Shown piece after piece: positions 23,540 through 31,619 of a DNA stretch of 43,247 nucleotides. A program made the position numbers and the translations under genes. The DNA comes from Candidatus Omnitrophota bacterium (GTDB taxonomy: Bacteria > Omnitrophota > Gorgyraeia > Zapsychrales > Fredricksoniimonadaceae). How positions within the stretch are numbered: the first letter of the stretch is position 1; every line of letters starts with the position of its first letter. The stretch covers positions 1 to 43,247 of the forward strand of contig CAIOTT010000036.1 in assembly GCA_903861305.1 (NCBI GenBank). Reading direction: 5' to 3'. Under the pieces are notes generated by a model. The model saw only the letters and a list, made by a program, of their open reading frames with translations. It made no database searches and had not been told where the DNA came from.

Positions 23540-24942
23540 CCAATTCATTTCATTTTGTTTCCGCTGAACTCGTTCTCGCGCTGGGAGCTTTTGTGATCCT
23601 TATGGCGGCAGTTTTCGGGATGGAGCGCAGGACGCTTGCGTTCGTGGCGTTGAGCGCGCTCATACTTGCGATCTTTCGCCTGCCTTCCACCTTGCCGTTG
23701 GGACAGTCTGTGTTGGGCGGCATGGTGGTCAATGACATCTTTGGGTACGGGATGAGGCTGTTCATTCTCCTTACGGTTGTCATGGTGGTCCTTATGTCGA
23801 TGGCATACGCCTGGCCCCAGGATGAGGACATGGGCGAGTTCTATTTTTTCATTCTGATCGCAACTGTCGCCCTGGATCTTGCCGCCTGCGCGGGCAATCT
23901 CGCCATGGTCTATCTCGCGGTTGAAACGCTGTCGATCATTTCCTATGTCCTTGCGGGATATTTCAAGAAAGACCTTTACTCAACGGAAGCTGGTGTCAAA
24001 TATTTCCTTTTTGGCGCTTTGGCGACAGCGCTCATGCTTTACGGGATAACCCTTGTCTATGGCCTTTACGGGACCCTGGATATGGCCCATATCGGGGCAA
24101 GGATCGCGGGAGGGGATGTTCAAGGACCCGCGCTTGTCGTGGCTGCTGTGTTGATCATGGCCGGTCTGGCGTTCAAGGCGTCGCTGGTGCCGTTCCATAT
24201 GTGGGTGGCGGATGTTTATGAAGGCGCCCCGTGGCCCGTGGCGGCGTTCCTTTCCGTGACTTCCAAGGCGTTGGGCTTTATCCTGCTGGTCAGGATATTT
24301 TTCAGCAATGCTGTTGTCATGGCACCGTTCTGGGGTTGCGTGGCACCGGTCATCGCGATCCTGACCATGACGATCGGGAATATGGCCGCGTTCCATCAGA
24401 ATAGCGTCAAACGCATGCTGGCTTTTTCTTCCGTGGCCCAGGCAGGATATATTTTCGCGGCCATGGCGTTGGGGCAGGTTGGATTGACCGCCGCGTTCTT
24501 TTATATCGCCGTTTACGCTTTCATGAATATGGGGGCTTTCGCCGCCGCGGCCTTCTTGTCTCCGGTTAACGCGCAGCTTGAGGCGTATCGCGGGCTTGGC
24601 CGCAGGGCGCCCGTCATGGCGTTCCTGTTCTCTGTTTTTCTTTTGTCGCTGGCGGGCCTTCCTCCTTTGGCCGGTTTCCTTGCGAAGTTCTTTGTTATCT
24701 GGACGGCCGTTGAGGCCAGGGATTACATCCTGGCGGGGGCTGTTGTTCTCAACAGTGTGATCGGGTTCTTTTATTATTTGAAGGTCATCAAGGCGATGTA
24801 TTTCGATGAACAGGCTGCGGTCCATGATCCGCGGATATCTTGGCAAGGGTATTTACTGGTGGGCGGCTGTGTGTGGGGTGTTGTTTTCCTGGCGATCCAC
24901 CCCCAGGCCGTGCTGGATATCCTTGCGTTGATGTTTGTTTGA
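23536..24942 (+). CDS. nuoN: Complex I subunit N (antiporter-like)
   Basis: A 468-residue antiporter-like subunit adjacent to NuoK in the membrane arm. Motifs include LAVETLSIISYVLAGYFKKD, STEAGVKYFLFGALATALM, FKASLVPFHMWVADVYEGAP and NSVKRMLAFSSVAQAGYI. The frame is open from 23464, but the ATG at 23536, overlapping the nuoM stop by 4 nt, begins the homologous protein. It ends the complex I operon; nuoE, nuoF and nuoG are not found anywhere in the window. Confidence 0.96.
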   Translation: MTNSFHFVSAELVLALGAFVILMAAVFGMERRTLAFVALSALILAIFRLPSTLPLGQSVLGGMVVNDIFGYGMRLFILLTVVMVVLMSMAYAWPQDEDMGEFYFFILIATVALDLAACAGNLAMVYLAVETLSIISYVLAGYFKKDLYSTEAGVKYFLFGALATALMLYGITLVYGLYGTLDMAHIGARIAGGDVQGPALVVAAVLIMAGLAFKASLVPFHMWVADVYEGAPWPVAAFLSVTSKALGFILLVRIFFSNAVVMAPFWGCVAPVIAILTMTIGNMAAFHQNSVKRMLAFSSVAQAGYIFAAMALGQVGLTAAFFYIAVYAFMNMGAFAAAAFLSPVNAQLEAYRGLGRRAPVMAFLFSVFLLSLAGLPPLAGFLAKFFVIWTAVEARDYILAGAVVLNSVIGFFYYLKVIKAMYFDEQAAVHDPRISWQGYLLVGGCVWGVVFLAIHPQAVLDILALMFV

Positions 24943-24992
24943 GGTTGTTGTCCCGTCAAGTATTCCGTCCGTTCCTCCAACAGGAAGATGTC

Positions 24993-25781
24993 ATGATCAA
25001 GGTTTCAGGGTTGATAAAAGATTACGGAACGATCCGTGCCGTCGATAACGTTTCCTTTGATGTTGCCAAAGGGTCTGTATTCGCGTTCCTCGGGCCGAAC
25101 GGGGCGGGGAAGACCACCTTGATCAAAATGCTAACGACCATCCTTCGTCCGACGGGCGGCACAATGCGCGTCAATGGCCATGACCCTGTCGACGATCCTG
25201 ATGAGGTGCGGCGGACATTCGGGATCGTGTTCCAGGACCCGAGCCATGATGAACAATTGACCGCGTATGAGAACATGGACCTTCACGGGGTCCTTTATGC
25301 TGTCCCTTCAGTGGAACGCAAGAGGAAGATCCGGGAGTTATTGGAGTTCGTCGATCTGTGGGGGCGCCAGGGGGATATCGTGAAGAACTTTTCGGGAGGC
25401 ATGAAACGCCGCCTTGAGATCGCCCGCGCTTTGCTCCACGAACCCCGTGTTCTTTTTCTGGATGAGCCCACGCTCGGGCTTGATCCCCAGACCCGTCATC
25501 ACATGTGGGCTTATATCAAGGGGTTGAACAAGGACAAGGGGGTCACTATTTTTTTTACGACCCATTACATGGATGAGGCGGAGCGTATCGCCCACGATGT
25601 CGCGGTCATTGACCACGGGAAGATCGTCGCCCGCGGTGCGCCGGTGGATATCATTAAACAAACAGGGTCCTCGTCATTGGAAGATGCTTTTATCGCACTG
25701 ACCGGCCATGACATCAGGGAAGAGGAAGGGACGACTTCCGATCGCGTCCGCCTCAAGCGTGCGTTCTGGAGGCGAAGATGA
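24993..25781 (+). CDS. ABC-2 type exporter ATP-binding protein
   Basis: A 262-residue ATPase with Walker A GPNGAGKTT, Q-loop FGIVFQDPSHDEQLTAYENM, signature FSGGMKRRLEIARALLHEP, Walker B VLFLDEPTLGLDP and the switch His in FFTTHYMDEAERIA. It resembles DrrA/NodI-type exporters of drugs, lipids or polysaccharides; the substrate is not predictable. The start is ATG 24993 with AGGAAG just upstream; the open frame extends to 24840 inside nuoN but those residues are not conserved. It shares an ATGA with its permease gene. It is not an EcfA partner for the fusion at 3.2 kb. Confidence 0.93.
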   Translation: MIKVSGLIKDYGTIRAVDNVSFDVAKGSVFAFLGPNGAGKTTLIKMLTTILRPTGGTMRVNGHDPVDDPDEVRRTFGIVFQDPSHDEQLTAYENMDLHGVLYAVPSVERKRKIRELLEFVDLWGRQGDIVKNFSGGMKRRLEIARALLHEPRVLFLDEPTLGLDPQTRHHMWAYIKGLNKDKGVTIFFTTHYMDEAERIAHDVAVIDHGKIVARGAPVDIIKQTGSSSLEDAFIALTGHDIREEEGTTSDRVRLKRAFWRRR

Positions 25782-26524
25782 GCGTGGTATTCGCCCTTTG
25801 GCTGAGGCAGATCAAACGGCATTTTCGTTCACGCACGCGCCTGATCGGTTCGCTCGGGCAGCCAGTCCTGTTTTTGCTGGCGCTGGGGTTTGGGCTTGGC
25901 CCCATGTTCCGCAAGGCGGGTGAAGGGGATTACCTTCAGTTCCTTGCGCCGGGCGTGATCGCGATGCCGATCCTTTTTGTGGCGGTGTTCTCGGGGATGG
26001 AGATCATATGGGACCGCCAGTTCGGGTTCCTGAAAGAAACTTTGGTCGCTCCCGTGTCCCGTATCCAGATCGTGCTCGGGCGTGTTCTTGGCGGGGCGAC
26101 CGTAGCCTGGTTCCAGGGATGCCTGGTGTTCCTCATTTGCGTTATTTTCGGCTTCAGGATCAATAACATCCTCTTTTTGCCCCTGGCTTTAGGGGTGATG
26201 TTCCTTCTGGCGATATTTTGTTCTGCCATGGGCACCGCGGTCGCCTCGCTTTTGGAGGACATCCAGGGATTTCAGATGATGATGAATTTCCTGGTGATGC
26301 CGCTGTTCTTCCTGTCCAATGCGTTGTTCCCTCTCAAAGGCGTCCCTCCTGTCCTGCGCGTGGTCATCCAACTGAACCCTCTCAGTTACGGCATTGACGG
26401 GTTGCGCTGCTGTTTGACAGGTGGGATGCTGCACGGACTTGGCGTGGACATGGGCGTGCTGCTTGTCCTTATAACGGCCATGCTGGCGCTGTGCACCTGG
26501 CTTTTTTCTCTCATCCAGCTTTGA
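25778..26524 (+). CDS. ABC-2 type exporter permease
   Basis: A 248-residue membrane protein of the ABC-2 family with about six helices. Typical features are QFLAPGVIAMPILFVAVFSGM, DRQFGFLKETLVAPVSR and NFLVMPLFFLSNALFPL near the C-terminal half, followed by NPLSYGIDGLRCC. It forms the exporter with the preceding ATPase (4-nt overlap). The substrate is unknown; DrrB/NodJ-like proteins export hydrophobic compounds. No clear terminator follows in the 97-nt gap before nadC. Confidence 0.9.
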   Translation: MSVVFALWLRQIKRHFRSRTRLIGSLGQPVLFLLALGFGLGPMFRKAGEGDYLQFLAPGVIAMPILFVAVFSGMEIIWDRQFGFLKETLVAPVSRIQIVLGRVLGGATVAWFQGCLVFLICVIFGFRINNILFLPLALGVMFLLAIFCSAMGTAVASLLEDIQGFQMMMNFLVMPLFFLSNALFPLKGVPPVLRVVIQLNPLSYGIDGLRCCLTGGMLHGLGVDMGVLLVLITAMLALCTWLFSLIQL

Positions 26525-26585
26525 CTTTGCGGCCACTTTCCGTCAAGAAATTAACTTTTTTTATCGCTGATCTTTTTATTATTAT

Positions 26586-26593
26586 GGTATATT
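26586..26593 (+). promoter_or_regulatory. Candidate extended -10 element ahead of nadC
   Basis: TATGGTATATTAGG contains a TATATT hexamer (26588-26593) preceded by TGG in an AT-rich stretch between the ABC permease and nadC. No convincing -35 is seen. The start codon lies 28 nt downstream of the hexamer (26622) or 43 nt (26637). Confidence 0.35.
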
Positions 26594-26621
26594 AGGCGCG
26601 ATCAGACCAGATGCTGATAAC

Positions 26622-27494
26622 ATGGGTTTTTTCCTTATGAAAAAGAAAGATATTCACAGGATCGTTCACGCAGCTCTCAAAGAAGATGTCGGCCGTGGGG
26701 ATATCACGACGAACATCCTGGTCCCTTCGTCCCATAAAAGCCGTGCTGTTATTTTTATCAAGGAAGAGGCAGTTGTTTGCGGCGCCATTTTTGCATCCGA
26801 GGTTTTTCGCCAGCTAGACAGCGACCTTCAGGTCGTTCTGGAGCGCAAGGATGGCGATCGGGTCAGCAAAGGGGACGTGGTGATGCGCTTGTCCGGGCGG
26901 ACCCGCGCGATCCTTACCGGGGAACGCGTGGCGTTGAATTTCTTCAGTTATCTTACCGCCATTGCGACCCATACCCGCAAGTTCTGTGACGCTGTAAAAC
27001 CTTACCATGCCGAGATCCTTGATACGCGCAAAACAACACCCGGGCAGCGCGCCATGGAGCGTTACGCCGTCACGTGCGGCGGCGGTGTCAATCACCGGTT
27101 CAATCTCGACGCCATGGTCCTGATGAAGGATAACCATCGCGTGATCTCGCAAAAGAAGGAAAGGCTGGCCGATACGGTCCGCCGCCTGCATGCCAGGACC
27201 CACAAGAAGGTCGAGATCGAGGTTGATTATTTATGGGAACTGAAGGACATCCTTGAGGCTCATCCGGAGATGGTCCTTCTGGATAATATGAGCGTCGCGG
27301 ACCTCAAGAAAGCTGTCGCTTTGACCAGGAAATTCTGTTCCGAAGGAAAACGCCCGATCCTTGAGGCGTCGGGTGGCGTGACCCTTGATAATGTTCATAC
27401 GATCGCTTCGACCGGTGTGGACAGGATATCCGTAGGATCTTTGACGAATTCCCGTAAAGCGATCGACATGTCCCTGGAGTTGCTGGATGAATAG
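26622..27494 (+). CDS. nadC: Nicotinate-nucleotide pyrophosphorylase (carboxylating)
   Basis: A 290-residue quinolinate phosphoribosyltransferase that converts quinolinate and PRPP to nicotinate mononucleotide, in de novo NAD synthesis. Motifs are LKEDVGRGDITTNIL, LNFFSYLTAIATHTRKF, ILDTRKTTPGQRAMERYAV, GGGVNHRFNLDAMVLMKDNH, VEIEVD and LEASGGVTLDNV, with the known substrate-binding Arg, Lys, His, Glu and Asp residues. The first ATG is at 26622; the ATG at 26637 is closer to the usual start, and neither has a good ribosome site. The TAG stop lies 8 nt inside the next gene. Confidence 0.95.
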   Translation: MGFFLMKKKDIHRIVHAALKEDVGRGDITTNILVPSSHKSRAVIFIKEEAVVCGAIFASEVFRQLDSDLQVVLERKDGDRVSKGDVVMRLSGRTRAILTGERVALNFFSYLTAIATHTRKFCDAVKPYHAEILDTRKTTPGQRAMERYAVTCGGGVNHRFNLDAMVLMKDNHRVISQKKERLADTVRRLHARTHKKVEIEVDYLWELKDILEAHPEMVLLDNMSVADLKKAVALTRKFCSEGKRPILEASGGVTLDNVHTIASTGVDRISVGSLTNSRKAIDMSLELLDE

Positions 27495-28176
27495 GTTTTT
27501 GGCTTTTTTGCTTGTATTTTTCACTGTCACAGGGGCCCTGCCCGCGTCGGGTGCTGAAGAAGCGCAGGTCCTGCAGGCGCCGCCTTCCGCCATCGCGGAT
27601 ATCTTTGACGATAAAGCCTTGATCGCCGGGTACGCCGCCAAGCTTGTGAACGCCTCCAAAGACCTCCTTTTGGCGATGATCAACGATGAAGCCCTTTCGG
27701 CTTATAAAAAGGCTGCGGCGGTGAGGGTTTTTCGTGACAAGTTCGCGCTTCAGATCGTTTCTCACGAGCGGATCATCGTGGAAAGGGTCCTTTTGAGGCA
27801 GATGCAGCGCCTTAATTCCATTTACCAGCAGATCGAGATCATGCACACACTCGTCATGATGGACAGGTCCCGCTATTTCGATTCCATGGCACCGCTTTTG
27901 CTGCAAAAAATGGACCATTACGATGTGTTTGTGAATGAACTTGCTTTTGCCGCGCTTGAAGATATCAATGCGGCTGTTGCGCCGCGGACGCGGGAGGCCC
28001 GTATCGAGTTGAATACGCTGCGCAAGGTGTTCTTTCTTTCCCGCAAGAAGCTGCAGAACGCGGATCCCCTGGAACCTAAACTCCGCAACAAATTGCAGGT
28101 CCTGCGCTGGGCCATCAAGGTCCTGGGGACTGAAGAGCTTAAGACTTTACCGTCGGAAGTTATTGCTCTCATGTAA
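27487..28176 (+). CDS. Hypothetical secreted helical protein
   Basis: A 229-residue protein with an N-terminal signal peptide (residues 1 to about 22, ending in ASGA before EEAQ). The rest is predicted mostly alpha-helical and rich in Ala, Leu and charged residues, with stretches such as VERVLLRQMQRLNSIYQQIE and NELAFAALEDINAAV that look like helical-repeat packing. I do not recognise a family. The ATG at 27487 overlaps the end of nadC by 8 nt. The next gene starts 10 nt after the stop, so co-translation with nadC and the coiled-coil protein is likely. Function unknown. Confidence 0.7.
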   Translation: MNRFLAFLLVFFTVTGALPASGAEEAQVLQAPPSAIADIFDDKALIAGYAAKLVNASKDLLLAMINDEALSAYKKAAAVRVFRDKFALQIVSHERIIVERVLLRQMQRLNSIYQQIEIMHTLVMMDRSRYFDSMAPLLLQKMDHYDVFVNELAFAALEDINAAVAPRTREARIELNTLRKVFFLSRKKLQNADPLEPKLRNKLQVLRWAIKVLGTEELKTLPSEVIALM

Positions 28177-28186
28177 GGAGGGGCGT

Positions 28187-28735
28187 TTGATCATTTTATT
28201 CTTTTTTATCCTGTTGATAGGCCTTGGCGCTTTTGTTTTTGTCTTCATGAAAGGTCTCAAAGGGGTCGCCTCCGCAAAAGTTTCATTCAAGGAACCTCTG
28301 CCGTCCGAGCCTCTTCCCGTGCTTTCTGTCGATATTCCGGCGACTGTTTCGGAGATCAACCTCCTGAAAGATTTGCATCAGCAGACATTGCAGAAGGTGG
28401 TCAAACAGGAAGAGATGCTTGAAGAAAAGAACAAGATCATCACGGCTTTGCAGGAAGGGGCGCATACCAGCCATGAGCAGCAGGGGCAGATCGAAAGCAT
28501 TACGCAGATCTTTCAATCCCAGATCGAAGAACTGAAGGGCCAGAACAAGAAACTCAAAGACGAGCTTTCGCGTCTTATTGACGAAAATATGGACCTTCAG
28601 ACGAGGGTCTATGCTGCGCAGCCGGCGAAAGTTCTTGCTGAACCGCAACCGCCCACGGTCCAAGAGATCGTTCCCAAGCCCGCGAGTTCGCAGTCCGGCT
28701 TGTCCCTTCATGATGTCTTCGGTGACGAAGGCTGA
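28187..28735 (+). CDS. Hypothetical membrane-anchored coiled-coil protein
   Basis: A 182-residue protein: one N-terminal helix (residues about 2-22, ILFFFILLIGLGAFVFVF), a short Pro-rich link (about residues 35-48), a long coiled coil (about residues 58-145, heptad-like, rich in Gln, Glu and Lys) and a Pro-rich tail. The start is TTG 28187 because AAGGAGGGG (28175-28183) is correctly spaced; the frame opens at 28163. No family recognised. It may be a bitopic envelope protein. Its neighbours are a secreted helical protein and an exported cyclophilin. Confidence 0.65.
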   Translation: MIILFFFILLIGLGAFVFVFMKGLKGVASAKVSFKEPLPSEPLPVLSVDIPATVSEINLLKDLHQQTLQKVVKQEEMLEEKNKIITALQEGAHTSHEQQGQIESITQIFQSQIEELKGQNKKLKDELSRLIDENMDLQTRVYAAQPAKVLAEPQPPTVQEIVPKPASSQSGLSLHDVFGDEG

Positions 28736-28766
28736 GATACGGCATCAACGTGTTAAAGGAGGTCCT

Positions 28767-29342
28767 ATGGTTTCAGTCAGCAGGTTCTTATTGATTATTT
28801 CCCTTGCAGGAACATGTTTCTTAACAAGCAGTGTCCAAGCCCAGAAAGAGGAGTCATCCATGGAGAAGAAGTCAACCGTGATCGTTCTTGAGACCACACA
28901 GGGTAATGTCGAGGTCAGGTTATTTGATGATGTCGCCCCTAAAACGTGCGAGAATTTTGCCGGACTCGCGGCCAAGGGTTATTATGATGGCGTGATCTTT
29001 CATCGCGTGATCAAGGGTTTCATGATCCAGGGTGGTGATCCGACGGGGACGGGCCGCGGCGGCGAGAGCCTCTGGGGCGCGGATTTTGATGATGAGATCT
29101 CTCCCTCGGCTACATTCAACAAACCGGGCATCCTGGCCATGGCCAATCGCGGGCCGGGGACCAACGGAAGCCAGTTCTTTATTACGGTCGCCGCCACACC
29201 GTGGCTGAACAACCACCACACGATCTTCGGCGAGGTTGTTGCCGGTTACGATGTTGTCGCGAAGATAGAGAACGTTAAGGTTGGGCCCGGTGACCGTCCG
29301 GTCGAGGAGCAGAAGATCATCAAAGCGTATGTGAAGAAGTAA
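28767..29342 (+). CDS. Secreted cyclophilin-type peptidyl-prolyl isomerase
   Basis: A 191-residue protein: signal peptide (about residues 1-25, ending VQAQ) and a compact cyclophilin domain. Seen: VIFHRVIKGFMIQGGDP with the catalytic Arg, FDDEISPSATFNKPGIL, MANRGPGTNGSQFFITVA and LNNHHTIFGEV. It would assist folding of exported proteins by isomerising X-Pro bonds. The start is ATG 28767, preceded by AAAGGAGG; the frame is open upstream but not conserved. An internal ATG at 28861 could give a cytosolic form. The 3' end overlaps the convergent dus gene by 23 nt. Confidence 0.93.
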   Translation: MVSVSRFLLIISLAGTCFLTSSVQAQKEESSMEKKSTVIVLETTQGNVEVRLFDDVAPKTCENFAGLAAKGYYDGVIFHRVIKGFMIQGGDPTGTGRGGESLWGADFDDEISPSATFNKPGILAMANRGPGTNGSQFFITVAATPWLNNHHTIFGEVVAGYDVVAKIENVKVGPGDRPVEEQKIIKAYVKK

Positions 29343-30288
29343 CGTAAGCGTTCAAACGCGTCACAACGGCGTCGAGCGTATCCAGCTGCATGAGTTCGGT
29401 CCGAAGTTTTGATACGCCGGGAAGGCCTTTTAAATAGCCCACGTAATGCTTACGGAAGGCAAGAACAGGATTACGGCAGCTCTTGTTCCGGCAGGCATCT
29501 TCCAGGTGGCAGATGCACAGCTTGATCCGGTCCTCGATCGAAGCGTCCGGAAGGGTTTCTCCGGTCTTCAGGTAGTGTTTGGCTTGCTGGAAGATCCAGG
29601 GGTTGGCGACGGCGCCGCGGCCGATCATTACGCCGTCGCAGCCAGTGGCGAACATCGCCTTAACGTCCATCGGCGAGATGATGTCGCCGTTGCCGATGAG
29701 AGGGATCGAGATACATTTCTTTATGCGTTCCAGCCACGCCCAGTCCGCGAAGCCCCGATGGGCCTGGGCGCGTGTGCGGCAATGAAGCGTCAGCATTTTG
29801 GCGCCCGCCGCTTCCACCATCCTGGCCACATCCTCAATAACGATGGAATCATGGTCCCAGCCGAGCCTGGTCTTTACGGTCACCGGCAACTTCGTTCCCG
29901 CGACGGTTGCCTTGACGACTTTTTCAAACAGTCCAAGGTCGCGCAAAAGGCCGGCCCCTTCCGTGCGGGCCACATGGTTCTTGACCCAGCAGCCGCAATT
30001 GATGTCGATGAAATCAGGGTTGAACTGTTCCGCGATCGCGGCGGCTTCTTTAAGGGCTTCTGGCCGTGAACCGAACAGCTGGATGCCGACAGGACGTTCT
30101 TCGTCCAGGATCTCAATTTTCTTGATGGCCCGGGGTACGTTCCTGATCAAAGCTTCTGCCGCGGTGAATTCCGTGACCGTGATATCCGCGCCCAGTTTCT
30201 TGCAGATCAACCGGAAGGAAAGGTCGGTCACATCTTCCATGGGCGCGAGCACGAGAGGCTGGTAAAGGTCATAATTACCTAATTTCAT
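29320..30288 (-). CDS. tRNA-dihydrouridine synthase
   Basis: A 322-residue FMN enzyme that reduces uridine to dihydrouridine in tRNA D-loops. Motifs: PLVLAPMEDVTDLSFRLICK (FMN site), FIDINCGCWVKNHVARTEGA with the catalytic Cys, VTVKTRLGWD, HCRTRAQAHRGFADW, PLIGNGDI and GCDGVMIGRGAVANPWIF. The usual GCP reads GCW, which I believe also occurs in other Dus proteins, and the catalytic Cys remains. The ATG at 30288 is 7 nt downstream of a consensus TATAAT box and has no ribosome site, suggesting a leaderless mRNA. Divergent from mtaB. Confidence 0.95.
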   Translation of the reverse strand: MKLGNYDLYQPLVLAPMEDVTDLSFRLICKKLGADITVTEFTAAEALIRNVPRAIKKIEILDEERPVGIQLFGSRPEALKEAAAIAEQFNPDFIDINCGCWVKNHVARTEGAGLLRDLGLFEKVVKATVAGTKLPVTVKTRLGWDHDSIVIEDVARMVEAAGAKMLTLHCRTRAQAHRGFADWAWLERIKKCISIPLIGNGDIISPMDVKAMFATGCDGVMIGRGAVANPWIFQQAKHYLKTGETLPDASIEDRIKLCICHLEDACRNKSCRNPVLAFRKHYVGYLKGLPGVSKLRTELMQLDTLDAVVTRLNAYVTSSHTL

Positions 30289-30310
30289 GAATGGGATTAT
30301 ATGCTACAAT
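30282..30310 (+). promoter_or_regulatory. Promoter of mtaB: extended -10 TGCTACAAT, leaderless
   Basis: TACAAT (30305-30310) is preceded by TGC, forming an extended -10, and lies exactly 7 nt before the ATG at 30318. A weak -35 (TTTCAT, 30283-30288) is 16 nt upstream. No Shine-Dalgarno sequence exists in the 7-nt gap. Confidence 0.6.
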
Positions 30311-30324
30311 TGCCGCCATGACAA
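30296..30324 (-). promoter_or_regulatory. Promoter of dus: TTGTCA-17-TATAAT, leaderless
   Basis: On the minus strand, TTGTCA (30324-30319) and TATAAT (30301-30296) are separated by the ideal 17 nt. Seven nt separate TATAAT from the ATG at 30288. The promoter overlaps the divergent mtaB promoter and its start codon. Confidence 0.72.
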
Positions 30325-31619
30325 AAGTTTCCTTTATTACATTAGGTTGCCGTGCGAACCAGGCGGAGACCGCTGTGCTTGAAGATCTTTTCCGCGATAA
30401 AGGTTTTGTCCTTGCTGATCAAGATGCGCCCAGCGATATTGCGGTCATTAATTCATGCACTGTTACCGGCGAGGCTGACCGGGCAACACTCAAGATCATG
30501 GACCGTGCCCGCCGGTTGAATCCAGCTGTGCGCATCGCCCTTATCGGATGCCTGGCGCAGGTGCAGAAGGAAAAGCTCCTCGCGCTGGAGAATGTCCGTT
30601 GGGTCGTAGGTACGGCGCGCAAAATGTCTTTGGCGGATATCATCCGTGAGGATGCCGCTGATGAGGATGGGTCCGATGCCGGAAGGTTGATCGTTGCTCC
30701 TATCCGGCGCGGGCCTTTTTCGATGCCGCTGACATCTTCCTTTGGCCGCCGCACGAGGGCCAATCTCAAGATCCAGGACGGGTGTGATAATGCCTGCGCT
30801 TACTGCGAGGTCCCTTTTGCCAGGGGGGGTGGGCGTTCAAGGGTCTTTTCTGATGTCCTTGCTGAAGCGCGGGCACTCGTTGATGCCGGTTATCAGGAGA
30901 TCGTTCTGACAGGGATCAACCTGGGGGCCTATGCCTATGAAAGCAGGACCATTGTGCATATTATCAGGCAGATGGAGAAGATCAAAGGTCTTGCCAGGAT
31001 AAGGATATCTTCCCTTGAGTATGCGCCGTGGATCGGCGCTCTGGCTGGCCTGATGCAGCCGTCGCATAAGTTATGCCGCTTTCTGCATATCCCTGTTCAG
31101 AGCGGGTGTGACCGCATCCTGGCGCACATGGGGCGGGCGTACACGTCGAGTGATGTAAGGGTTTTGCTGGAACGCATCGTCCGCAAGGTACCAGGCGTTA
31201 TGCTGGGCACGGATGTTATTGTGGGCTTTCCAGGTGAATCCGACAGTGATTTTGAGCAGACGTGTGATTTTCTGGAAAGTTCCCCTTTTCATTATTTTCA
31301 TGTGTTCAGTTATTCCCACAGGCAGCGGGCGCGCAGCCGGTCGTTCAAAGGCGCCGTTCCGGCTGAGGTCATTCATGCCCGTTCCCTGCGATTGCGGGCG
31401 CTCAGCCAGAAGAAACGGCAGGCCTTTCTTAACAGCAGCATTGGGTCGGTGGGAAACGCGCTTTTTGAGCAGAAAAAAGGAAGGTATTGGGTCGGTCATC
31501 TGGACAATTATGTTACAATAAAATTGTTGTCCGAGCAGAGTATCCGTAACAGGATCATCCGTGTGAAGCTGCAGGAGCTTGACGACGGATGTGTCATAGC
31601 ACAAGAGGATGGAGGATGA
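30318..31619 (+). CDS. mtaB: tRNA t6A37 C2-methylthiotransferase MtaB
   Basis: A 433-residue radical SAM methylthiotransferase that converts t6A37 to ms2t6A37 in tRNAs reading ANN codons. The N-terminal auxiliary cluster Cys residues are in TLGCRANQAE, INSCTVTGEAD and LIGCLAQVQ; the radical SAM cluster is CDNACAYCEVPFARG. Further blocks are LTGINLGAY, LEYAPWIG and HIPVQSGCDRIL. The open frame begins at 30291, but the ATG at 30318 fits both homology and the promoter spacing. The C-terminal region is a short TRAM-like domain. It shares an ATGA with the PIG-L gene. Confidence 0.95.
   Translation: MTKVSFITLGCRANQAETAVLEDLFRDKGFVLADQDAPSDIAVINSCTVTGEADRATLKIMDRARRLNPAVRIALIGCLAQVQKEKLLALENVRWVVGTARKMSLADIIREDAADEDGSDAGRLIVAPIRRGPFSMPLTSSFGRRTRANLKIQDGCDNACAYCEVPFARGGGRSRVFSDVLAEARALVDAGYQEIVLTGINLGAYAYESRTIVHIIRQMEKIKGLARIRISSLEYAPWIGALAGLMQPSHKLCRFLHIPVQSGCDRILAHMGRAYTSSDVRVLLERIVRKVPGVMLGTDVIVGFPGESDSDFEQTCDFLESSPFHYFHVFSYSHRQRARSRSFKGAVPAEVIHARSLRLRALSQKKRQAFLNSSIGSVGNALFEQKKGRYWVGHLDNYVTIKLLSEQSIRNRIIRVKLQELDDGCVIAQEDGG

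Noticed and set aside
24993-25781. The ABC ATPase as the missing EcfA for the S-T fusion
   Set aside because: It overlaps an ABC-2 permease gene and looks like a DrrA/NodI-type exporter ATPase, far from the fusion.
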